DNA of 25,956 nucleotides from an uncultured Bacteroides sp. (GTDB lineage Bacteria; Bacteroidota; Bacteroidia; Bacteroidales; Bacteroidaceae), in NCBI RefSeq assembly GCF_937912035.1, contig NZ_CALDPF010000057.1, positions 1 through 25,956 of the forward strand, written 5' to 3'. This document shows, piece after piece, positions 14,670 through 22,566 of the stretch (position 1 is its first letter; each line of letters begins with the position of its first letter). The position numbers were made by a program, and so were the translations under genes. Under the pieces are notes generated by a model. The model was not told where the DNA came from, searched no databases, and was given only the letters and a program-made list of their open reading frames with translations.

Positions 14670-15344
14670 TTATTCGCTCACTTCATTTACCACCTCACCA
14701 TCGAACAGATTGATAATCCTGTCGGCATAACTTGCATCATGACGTGAATGTGTAACCATGACAATGGTAGTGCCATCCTTATGCAACTCACTAAGAAGAG
14801 CCATAACCTCTTTACCGTTTTTAGAATCAAGATTTCCGGTAGGCTCATCGGCAAGGATAAGCTGAGGGTTGGCTACGACTGCACGCGCTATGGCTACACG
14901 CTGCTGCTGACCACCGGAAAGCTGCTGCGGGAAATGCTTGGAACGGTGGGATATATCCATACGGTTCATGGCCTCTTCTACCCTCTTTTTTCTTTCCGAC
15001 GACGGTACTCCCATATACAAAAGAGGCAATTCTATATTCTCATACACGTTCAGTTCGTCAATAAGGTTAAAGCTCTGGAATACGAAACCTATAACTCCCT
15101 TCCTTATATCAGTACGTTGCGATTCCGTGAATTTTGACACTTCCACTCCGTTAAGGTAATAAGTTCCGTTGGTTGGGTTATCAAGCAGTCCGAGGATGTT
15201 GAGCAGTGTAGACTTACCACATCCGGAAGGTCCCATGATAGCCACAAACTCACCTTTCTTTACTTCAATACTTACATTATTCAATGCCCAAGTTTCCACT
15301 TCTTCTGTGCGGAATACCTTTTTCAAATTTTCTGTTTTAATCAT
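14670..15344 (-). CDS. ABC transporter ATP-binding protein, MacB/LolD type
   Basis: Cytoplasmic ATPase of a type VII (mechanotransmission) ABC system, expected to power the FtsX-like permeases encoded upstream. The protein has 224 aa, a standalone nucleotide-binding domain. It has Walker A GPSGCGKST (38-46), Q-loop Gln90 (FVFQSFNLI), signature LSGGQQQRV (142-150), Walker B LILADEP (162-168, Glu167 catalytic), D-loop NLDS and H-loop His199 (VTHSRHD). All catalytic motifs are intact. It is the only ABC ATPase in the window although four permeases are present. It lies 33 bases after the permease at 15378-17774 and should be transcribed with it from the sigma-54 promoter at 17809-17825. Confidence 0.95.
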   Translation of the reverse strand: MIKTENLKKVFRTEEVETWALNNVSIEVKKGEFVAIMGPSGCGKSTLLNILGLLDNPTNGTYYLNGVEVSKFTESQRTDIRKGVIGFVFQSFNLIDELNVYENIELPLLYMGVPSSERKKRVEEAMNRMDISHRSKHFPQQLSGGQQQRVAIARAVVANPQLILADEPTGNLDSKNGKEVMALLSELHKDGTTIVMVTHSRHDASYADRIINLFDGEVVNEVSE

Positions 15345-15377
15345 ATTAGTAGAATTTAAAATGTTATTTTTCTATAT

Positions 15378-17774
15378 TTATTCATTCTTCATTACTTCAG
15401 CCGGATTAATATGTGCTGCCTTGTTTATCTGATAATATAAAGTCAGCATAGATAAAATCAATACTATCAACAGTGGAATGACAAACAGTCCAAATGTAAC
15501 AGGCGCCTTCTCTACGAAAGATGCCGTATAATAATAAATGACAATCCATGATACAGGCGCTGCAACAACAAATGCCAACACCAGATTCAGCATATAGCTC
15601 TTACCTAATATTATATACAAATCTTTAGGCTTGGCACCGTTTACCTTACGGATAGCAATCTCACGATACCTGCGACGAATATCAAACAGAGATATACCCA
15701 ACAGTCCCAAACATGATATCACTATAGCGATATATGAGAAAACAGTATATATATGTGCAGTCTCTTTATCTTTCTGATACATTTCTGCCACTATATCGTC
15801 AGCCCATTTATATGTAAAATCATCAGAGTTATATATTTCTTTCTCAGTTTTGCGAAGATAGTCTATAACTTCTTTTTCTCTGTCTTTCTTCACTTTTATC
15901 ATAACATCCCCATCTGTATCCTTAGCCCCAACAATAAAAATCATAGGTTTGATTCCTTCCGTAAGATGTCCCATATAATAATCATCAACTACAGCTGAGA
16001 CAGGAGTCATATCAACTCCGTATTCTATCAATCTATTATCCACAAAAGAAATACTCAAAGGCGACGTGCTCCTTACAAATGCCTCATTAAGGTCAGTATA
16101 TCCAAGTAATTTCATCGCAGACCGATTCAATACTATTACATCCTCACCGGCGTAATCTATTCTGTCCGGTAATCCTCCATCAACTATTTCAAGTCCCCAA
16201 AAATCAAAAAACTCTATAGAAACAAATTTACTCTGCAACTCAAATGTCTCATCTTTATCATTGACAATAGGTGTAGGACTTCCATCCCATACTGCTGTAG
16301 ACGAGTTCATCCAACGCTCAATCATAGGACACTCATCCAGCTTTTTACCGACATTATTTATACGTTCAAAACGTTCTTTCAACTGTTTGGCCGTTGTACT
16401 TCTATAATCAATAATCCTATTGTGATTATACAATTGTGCAACCATAATCTCTTCAGTGTCATATCCATGCGAAGAATTAATCAGATAATCAAAATGACGC
16501 TGGAAATATAAGGACAGTATCATAAGAAACAATGTAATAGAATACTGTAAAAACAAGAACACATAACGTGAAAATATCTTTCCGTTTTCTGATATGACCA
16601 GACGCATAGATGTTACAGGATTTTTGTAACCATATCTGATATAAAAGAATATAGCCGTAAAGAGAGGCACCAGCAACAATAATCCAAATGACAAATACCA
16701 GTCAAAACCGGTAACAGGTATCTTCTCTGAAAATAGTCCCTGCCACAATCCGGAAGAAGTTTCCATAATACACCATGAAAGAAATACAGCACAAGCGAAC
16801 AGCAGGAAATTCTCCATCCACATTTCAGTAAAGAGCCCTCTACCGGACAGACCGAAAACTTTCTTTACACCGTATATTTTTCTTCGTTTCTGCATAACTA
16901 CAGAATAGAGATTGACAAAATTCAATACTCCGACAAGAAATAAAAGAAATACTACACCGGATAACACAAAAACATAGTTTCTGTTTCCAAACCTGAAGAG
17001 TTTTTCATATTTATCACATATTGAGGTCTCAAAATAAAAATCCTTCCATGAAATATATTTATACCTGGTTTGCACATTGCCACTCAGGTTATTCTGTTTC
17101 TGCAAATGATATACATTACTTTTCTCATTCTGCTTCCGAATATCAAAACCAGAATTTACACGAATCAGTTCAATATTAAGTTTTCCCCAATTCGGCCTTA
17201 ACTTTTTAGAGACTAAAGCATCAAAATTGAATGTGGTTTTACATACAGGTTGTTCAATAACACCGGACACTGTAAGCATCTTTCCATCAAAATAGATATT
17301 TTTGCCGACAGGAGATTCTTTTCCAAACAGTCTCATGGCATAGCCCTCTGTAAGTATAACATCATGAGGACTATCTAAAGAAAGATTTCCTTCCAATACA
17401 CGATAATTAAAAAAATGGAAGAACGTTGTATCAGCAGCCATCAGGTTTGTTTTGTAGGAAACATCATCGCTGACTATAGTAGAATTTTCTTCTTCTACAA
17501 GTTTACATCTATCTTCTATGTACTTTTCATCGACTGAATAATCCTTATTGCCAGGATTTTCTCCCGGATAAACATTACCGTCTATATCCCTTAAAGGAAC
17601 GATTATAGAACTTAAGTCATTGGCATGATTATCCACAGTAAGTTCCCTGTGGATATATCGTAACAATATTATACAACAGGCAAGACTCAATGAAAGCCCT
17701 ATCAGGTTGATAACCGTATATGACTTTGCACGAAGCAAAAAACGAATCGCATATTTAATCTTTATCAATAACAT
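15378..17774 (-). CDS. FtsX/MacB-like ABC permease (eight-helix), first gene of the ATPase operon
   Basis: Integral-membrane component of a MacB-type ABC system. The 798 aa hold two consecutive MacB/FtsX units. TM1 about 20-41, extracytoplasmic domain about 45-262, TM2 about 267-291, TM3 321-338, TM4 358-380, TM5 404-424, a second periplasmic domain, and three C-terminal helices. The cytoplasmic coupling motif after TM2 is KRRKIYGVKKVFG, and the canonical one near the C-terminus is RYREIAIRKVNGA. The protein ends NPAEVMKNE. It is more divergent from the other three permeases than they are from each other. Translation starts about 24 bases after the predicted sigma-54 start site. It uses the ATPase directly downstream. 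Substrate unknown: such systems move lipids, peptides or drugs, or act on envelope complexes. Confidence 0.9.
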   Translation of the reverse strand: MLLIKIKYAIRFLLRAKSYTVINLIGLSLSLACCIILLRYIHRELTVDNHANDLSSIIVPLRDIDGNVYPGENPGNKDYSVDEKYIEDRCKLVEEENSTIVSDDVSYKTNLMAADTTFFHFFNYRVLEGNLSLDSPHDVILTEGYAMRLFGKESPVGKNIYFDGKMLTVSGVIEQPVCKTTFNFDALVSKKLRPNWGKLNIELIRVNSGFDIRKQNEKSNVYHLQKQNNLSGNVQTRYKYISWKDFYFETSICDKYEKLFRFGNRNYVFVLSGVVFLLFLVGVLNFVNLYSVVMQKRRKIYGVKKVFGLSGRGLFTEMWMENFLLFACAVFLSWCIMETSSGLWQGLFSEKIPVTGFDWYLSFGLLLLVPLFTAIFFYIRYGYKNPVTSMRLVISENGKIFSRYVFLFLQYSITLFLMILSLYFQRHFDYLINSSHGYDTEEIMVAQLYNHNRIIDYRSTTAKQLKERFERINNVGKKLDECPMIERWMNSSTAVWDGSPTPIVNDKDETFELQSKFVSIEFFDFWGLEIVDGGLPDRIDYAGEDVIVLNRSAMKLLGYTDLNEAFVRSTSPLSISFVDNRLIEYGVDMTPVSAVVDDYYMGHLTEGIKPMIFIVGAKDTDGDVMIKVKKDREKEVIDYLRKTEKEIYNSDDFTYKWADDIVAEMYQKDKETAHIYTVFSYIAIVISCLGLLGISLFDIRRRYREIAIRKVNGAKPKDLYIILGKSYMLNLVLAFVVAAPVSWIVIYYYTASFVEKAPVTFGLFVIPLLIVLILSMLTLYYQINKAAHINPAEVMKNE

Positions 17775-17808
17775 ATATCAAAAAAATATTTCACCTGTAA
17801 ATTATTAT

Positions 17809-17825
17809 ATCAATAATCGTGCCAA
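17809..17825 (-). promoter_or_regulatory. Sigma-54 (RpoN) promoter B, -24/-12 elements
   Basis: Minus strand TTGGCACG (17818-17825), four bases, then TTGAT (17809-17813). This is the sigma-54 consensus TGGCACG-N4-TTGC(A/T) with one substitution (GA for GC) in the -12 element. Predicted +1 is about 17798, 24 bases before the permease ATG. Upstream dyads at 17879-17915 supply the expected enhancer sites. The 166-base spacer 17775-17940 holds nothing else. Confidence 0.82.
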
Positions 17826-17878
17826 AACATTAAGTTACTTGCTATCAGTAGTTTATCCGAATACAACATATTCAGTTT

Positions 17879-17915
17879 ATGTGCGCTATCGCACATTTTT
17901 GTTACAAATACGCAC
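17879..17915. promoter_or_regulatory. Enhancer (UAS) pair for sigma-54 promoter B
   Basis: Proximal site GTGCG-CTAT-CGCAC (17881-17894), with arms extending to 7 bp each (ATGTGCG/CGCACAT), centred about 90 bp upstream of the predicted start. A distal degenerate site is centred 21 bp further out (17902-17915), keeping the right half ATACGCAC but with a poor left half. The same dyad and spacing recur upstream of promoter A. It is likely bound by an NtrC-type enhancer-binding protein not encoded in this window. Confidence 0.7.
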
Positions 17916-17940
17916 ACATAGCACAATGCAACAATATCAC

Positions 17941-20226
17941 TTATTCAGTCTTAATAATCTCTGCAGGATTAATATGCATAACCTTATATATCTTATATGC
18001 TACAGTAACTAAAACCACAATCAACATTGAAACGAACAAGGCTAAAGCCATTCCCCAATCCATGTTAACCGAGAAAGCACTATCTACAAAGACTGTTGAT
18101 GCAAAATAATATACAAAGGGAAATGCGGCAGCAAACGACAAAATATAAATCAACATATATGAACGTCCGAACATAAGGGCTATCTTAACCGGCGAAGCAC
18201 CGTTTATTTTCCTTATGGCAACCTCCTTCTGCCGTCCGGCTGTATCAAGCGAAATGGCAGAATATATGCTTAGAACCACCAACAGCAGACTGACAAAAGC
18301 CAATATATTGACAAGGGTTCCGACTAAACCCACCGTACCAAGCAAGGTCTGTTTTCTGTCGGTTATCGGCTTAATATCCAAAGGTAATGTTTCCGGAACA
18401 TATTCCCTGCAAATATCTTTCATCTTACCAATCACTTCGTCTGTATCCTTCCCTTCAGCAATCTTAAAATAAAAAGTTCCAAACGGTTTTACCGGGAAGA
18501 ACGCCGAACCGATTGTACGTGGATCATCTTCATTCTCTCCATACAGGGCCTTATATGTACCAGCTATACGGTATGAAGTACCTTCTATGAAAACCGTTCC
18601 GGAAATATTGTCTTTCTCCAATTGTCTCATAAATCTCTCACTTACATAAACAGCATCTTCCGACTCCGTCATTTCACCCTGATGAGGGATATTAAAGAAC
18701 TGAAAGTAATTGGCATTACCCTTTGTAATTTTAATAAAAGAATGTGTACCATCAGCCTTAATATATCTCTGTTTTATACGAGAATCCAACACTCCCCACA
18801 AAGTTATCTCATCAACAACCTCCGGCATCTTTCTGAATGCATCAACTACATGCGATATATTCTGCCTCAAGCGATATGTACTTGGCTTGAACTCTATAAT
18901 CCGGGCTTCCTCATCATCAGAAACCGGTCTGTAGACGGAATAGTAAACCTTATTAAAAGCAATGTTTATATACAAAACATTTCCGACAAAGAATATAGCT
19001 ATACTCAATTGAAGCCACATCATGACAGAACGGAAGACATGCTTATTGTTGTTTATGCGAACATGATAGCCTATAGAGGAACGTCGCAAACGCCATACCG
19101 GAACATAAACCACAAGTAAACAGATAACAAGGAGAGAAACAAAACACCTTGTCTGTACCCAATATACTTCCGATAAATCAATGTATGGCAAATCGTCGGA
19201 TGAAATATAAGTATGACATGTATCAACCACAATTTCCGTTATAACGAGTGACAACAGAAATGACACTGTAATCATACAGAGCACCTCTGAAAACAGAAGC
19301 ATAAACAATCCCCGGGCATCAGACCCCATACTTTTACGCAATGCGACTTCCCTCTGCCGGTTATAAAACATCTGTATAGCAAACTTCAGGTAGTTTATCA
19401 TTCCGGAAAGCAATATGAGTGATGCTACGAAAAGTACAATTGAAAATATTATTGTCATCTGTTTTTTCTTGAAATCATCAGAAAAACTCAAAGCAGACAC
19501 ACTGTAGTCCTTCCCATTATTTACAAATTTAAGATTCTGCAGATTGTCATTAAGCGCAGACAGAGTTGTACCATCATCCAAGAGTGCATACACTTCCATG
19601 AATCCCTGAGGAAAAACCATATATGGAAAATAGCAATCTACTCTGGGAAACGCCCAGTTGTCTTCAGCCACATTTACAACCCTGTAATCACGAATCCCTT
19701 TGTCGAAATCGTAAACAGATTCTGTAAGATGTATCACAGCCCCAATCGGATTATCTTGACCAAAAACCTTTTCTGCAAAAGAACTTGATATAACGACTTC
19801 ATCCTTTTTCTCCGAAATACGGTCACCATACAGTAAATCCAATCCATAGAATGAAAAAGTATTTCCGTTTACCACAGTATAGTTTACTAAAAAAGGATTT
19901 TCTTTCTGGTCCATATCTATCACATCTATCTCAGCCTGTCTTGACGGAAATTTAACTGTAATATCCGACAATCCATCAATATGAAGATCCTCTATCCGTT
20001 CAACATCAACCGGCGTAAACAGACTCCACCGACCATCTTCATCTTCAAGCCTAAATGTTACTACTTCTTCATCATGCATATTTATCATGCTATTATAAGC
20101 ATTTATCCAATATGCCACCAATGTATAGCAGACTATTCCCACAGCCAGGCACAATGCTGAGATAAGACTGTGAACTTTGTATTTCATCAGATTGCGCACG
20201 GCAACCTTCAAGTAATGTAATATCAT
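17941..20226 (-). CDS. FtsX/MacB-like ABC permease (eight-helix), third gene of the upstream operon
   Basis: The 761-aa membrane protein has duplicated MacB/FtsX architecture: TM1 about 19-40, large extracytoplasmic domain to about 255, three helices, a fifth helix, a second extracytoplasmic domain, and three C-terminal helices. Coupling motifs are RQREVALRKSMGS after the first helix cluster entry and RQKEVAIRKINGA near the C-terminus. The protein ends INPAEIIKTE. The N-terminus MILHYLKVAVRNLMKYK aligns directly with the two upstream permeases, supporting the ATG at 20226. It begins 23 bases after the previous permease's stop and is the last gene before the spacer containing promoter B. It has no ATPase in its own operon. 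Substrate unknown. Confidence 0.9.
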   Translation of the reverse strand: MILHYLKVAVRNLMKYKVHSLISALCLAVGIVCYTLVAYWINAYNSMINMHDEEVVTFRLEDEDGRWSLFTPVDVERIEDLHIDGLSDITVKFPSRQAEIDVIDMDQKENPFLVNYTVVNGNTFSFYGLDLLYGDRISEKKDEVVISSSFAEKVFGQDNPIGAVIHLTESVYDFDKGIRDYRVVNVAEDNWAFPRVDCYFPYMVFPQGFMEVYALLDDGTTLSALNDNLQNLKFVNNGKDYSVSALSFSDDFKKKQMTIIFSIVLFVASLILLSGMINYLKFAIQMFYNRQREVALRKSMGSDARGLFMLLFSEVLCMITVSFLLSLVITEIVVDTCHTYISSDDLPYIDLSEVYWVQTRCFVSLLVICLLVVYVPVWRLRRSSIGYHVRINNNKHVFRSVMMWLQLSIAIFFVGNVLYINIAFNKVYYSVYRPVSDDEEARIIEFKPSTYRLRQNISHVVDAFRKMPEVVDEITLWGVLDSRIKQRYIKADGTHSFIKITKGNANYFQFFNIPHQGEMTESEDAVYVSERFMRQLEKDNISGTVFIEGTSYRIAGTYKALYGENEDDPRTIGSAFFPVKPFGTFYFKIAEGKDTDEVIGKMKDICREYVPETLPLDIKPITDRKQTLLGTVGLVGTLVNILAFVSLLLVVLSIYSAISLDTAGRQKEVAIRKINGASPVKIALMFGRSYMLIYILSFAAAFPFVYYFASTVFVDSAFSVNMDWGMALALFVSMLIVVLVTVAYKIYKVMHINPAEIIKTE

Positions 20227-20249
20227 AATATTCTTGTTTTCTAAATTTA

Positions 20250-22544
20250 TTACTCATTCTTGATAGCCTCAGCAGGATTTTCGTTGGCAGCCTTCCATAT
20301 ACTCCTCGCTACACAGAGAAGAATAAATGCAGCCATCAGTATAAATAATCCAAAGTATATCCATGCATCCATAGAAGTCTGTTCTACATACTGTTCCAAC
20401 CATTTTTTCATTACAACAGTCCCTGCCAGAAATGCTATGACACACGACGCTGCAAGCATTAAAAGATAATCTTTGAAAAACATCTTCATAATATTGCCTG
20501 CCGCTGCACCATTTATTTTCCTTATAGCTATTTCTTTCCTACGTCGCTCACATGACAATGAAACATGCGAATATACTCCAAACAATGAAATAACGACACA
20601 TATCATAGATACGAATGACAGCAATTTCATAAGCATCTTTTCGGAAACAAGATATTCTTCGTAAGCTTCATTCGCAGTCTTAATATAACAGAAATTTATC
20701 TCATTTTTTTCTATATAATCTTTCATACTGTTCCTCAAATCGGAAAGATGCTCCTCATCAAAACGAATCACGTAATCACTACCATGATCATTACGTCTGT
20801 CAAGTGTTATCATAAAAGGCTTAACAGGCTGTGTAGGTGGGGAAATATGAAAATCTTTTATCACACCAACCACGGTATAATTATATATCTTCTTTCCTAT
20901 CGGCTCTGACCAACCGAACATTCTCACCGCAGCCTCATTTATCAATACTGATTTGATATCCTCTTTACCCGTAAGATAAGTTCCACGCAACAGTTTGATT
21001 CCGTAGAAATCAAGGAAGTCACGTCCCTCACTTATTACCTGCAATGTAACCGGTTTCTGTCCTTCGGACTTTCCGTCCCATTCACCTATAGTACTACTGG
21101 TAGATGCTCTCTGTGGTAATAATGAATACATTTCCTTTATTTCATGGACGTATGGAAGTTTTCTTAAATAATGTATTATATGTATATCTTTAGGTTGACA
21201 ATAAAGACAAGCTTTTCCATCCCGCTCAAATCCTACTTCATCGGTACTCTTAAGATAATATAATTGCTTGAATAATACAGTCAGACAAAACAATACGGTA
21301 ACTGATATCATAAACTGTATCACTATGCTAGCATTCTGAAATGACAAACGAGATTTCTTTGTGATATTTCCTATTATCTCTTCTGATACAGTTTTCCTGC
21401 TACTATATCTGATCAAAAAGACAGCAACCACAACAGACATAATGAGAATGACAAAGAAATACCAGAGTGAAGACAAGTAGAAGTTATCTTCTATATCCGC
21501 CAGTCTGACAAATTCAGACTTGAGAAGTTCCATCAGAGACATACCTATAAGACCACTGAAGAGCATCATCACTACCAGTTCGGTTACAAACATCAATATC
21601 AATTCTTTTGTACCGGAACCGCATGATATCCTAAGTGCAATCTCTCTTCGACGAATGTTCATACGGGTAATAAGTATAGAAAAGAAATTAACCAAAGACA
21701 CAAGTATCACAGTTATTCCTACTACCGAAAACATCTTTATATACGACAAGGAAATGTCATCATATTTATAGAATACCGTATAACGGGACGATGAAAGTTT
21801 CTCCAGTAAAAAATGTCTTATAGTATATCCTCCACCATCAGGTACTTCAAGGGCTTTATTTTTCAGCTTTTGAGCAAATACAGAGGCATTAACACCATCT
21901 TTCAAACGTAAGCACACATAAAAACCACTTGCCCTATAATCATCTCTGAACTTTTCATCTACACCGAGCATAATATCATATCTGAAATTAGAGTGCTTTC
22001 CCCAACCTGAAACTACTGCAGAAATCTTTTTCGGTGACTTCCAGAGATATAAATCTTTTCCAAGTACATTCTTAGTTCCATAAACACGTTCCGCAAACTC
22101 TTCTGTGACGGCAACTTCTTCTTGATTATTAAGAAAACTCCAGCTACCGGACAATAGTTTTATATCAAACATATTTATAAAAGCAGAATCAACTATAATC
22201 CTCATTGAAAAATCTCCGTTTTGTGGACTTCTTCCAACTACAGCTGGTCCATTCATAAAAGCGGCAGCATCTTCAACCTCAGGAAAATTATTCTTAATGT
22301 CTTTTGCTACAGGATAATGCGTAAAGTATGAAATATTTGTGAATCCATGATCCGACTTTTTATATACCACATACATCCTGTCTGAGTCACGATGAAATGT
22401 ATCATAACTCAACTCATACCTTATCCATATCATGGAAAAGGCAAAACACACGAAACCTACAGCGATACCTAATATACTGATTATATTCTGAGTCCTATAT
22501 TTCAACAGACTGCGTATGGCAACTTTTAAATAATGGAATACCAT
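20250..22544 (-). CDS. FtsX/MacB-like ABC permease (eight-helix), second gene of the upstream operon
   Basis: The protein is 764 aa from the ATG at 22542-22544. I reject a GTG ten codons upstream (22574). The ATG gives MVFHYLKVAIRSLLKY, which aligns with the other permeases' first residues, and it leaves a 22-base spacer nearly identical to the one before the next gene (shared TTTAGAAAA and ATTAT). Topology: TM1 about 20-41, extracytoplasmic domain, TM2-4 in about 270-385, TM5 near 410, second extracytoplasmic domain, TM6-8 in about 640-750. Coupling motifs are RRREIALRISCGSG and RRRKEIAIRKINGA. The end NPAEAIKNE matches the family. It is a close tandem paralogue of the gene at 22567-24873. 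Substrate unknown. Confidence 0.9.
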   Translation of the reverse strand: MVFHYLKVAIRSLLKYRTQNIISILGIAVGFVCFAFSMIWIRYELSYDTFHRDSDRMYVVYKKSDHGFTNISYFTHYPVAKDIKNNFPEVEDAAAFMNGPAVVGRSPQNGDFSMRIIVDSAFINMFDIKLLSGSWSFLNNQEEVAVTEEFAERVYGTKNVLGKDLYLWKSPKKISAVVSGWGKHSNFRYDIMLGVDEKFRDDYRASGFYVCLRLKDGVNASVFAQKLKNKALEVPDGGGYTIRHFLLEKLSSSRYTVFYKYDDISLSYIKMFSVVGITVILVSLVNFFSILITRMNIRRREIALRISCGSGTKELILMFVTELVVMMLFSGLIGMSLMELLKSEFVRLADIEDNFYLSSLWYFFVILIMSVVVAVFLIRYSSRKTVSEEIIGNITKKSRLSFQNASIVIQFMISVTVLFCLTVLFKQLYYLKSTDEVGFERDGKACLYCQPKDIHIIHYLRKLPYVHEIKEMYSLLPQRASTSSTIGEWDGKSEGQKPVTLQVISEGRDFLDFYGIKLLRGTYLTGKEDIKSVLINEAAVRMFGWSEPIGKKIYNYTVVGVIKDFHISPPTQPVKPFMITLDRRNDHGSDYVIRFDEEHLSDLRNSMKDYIEKNEINFCYIKTANEAYEEYLVSEKMLMKLLSFVSMICVVISLFGVYSHVSLSCERRRKEIAIRKINGAAAGNIMKMFFKDYLLMLAASCVIAFLAGTVVMKKWLEQYVEQTSMDAWIYFGLFILMAAFILLCVARSIWKAANENPAEAIKNE

Positions 22545-22566
22545 GATAATGTTTTTTTCTAAATTA

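Noticed and set aside
17879..17896. GTGCG-CTAT-CGCAC hairpin as a terminator for the upstream permease operon
   Set aside because: No T-run follows on the minus strand, and the dyad is better explained as an enhancer site given its match to promoter A in sequence and spacing.
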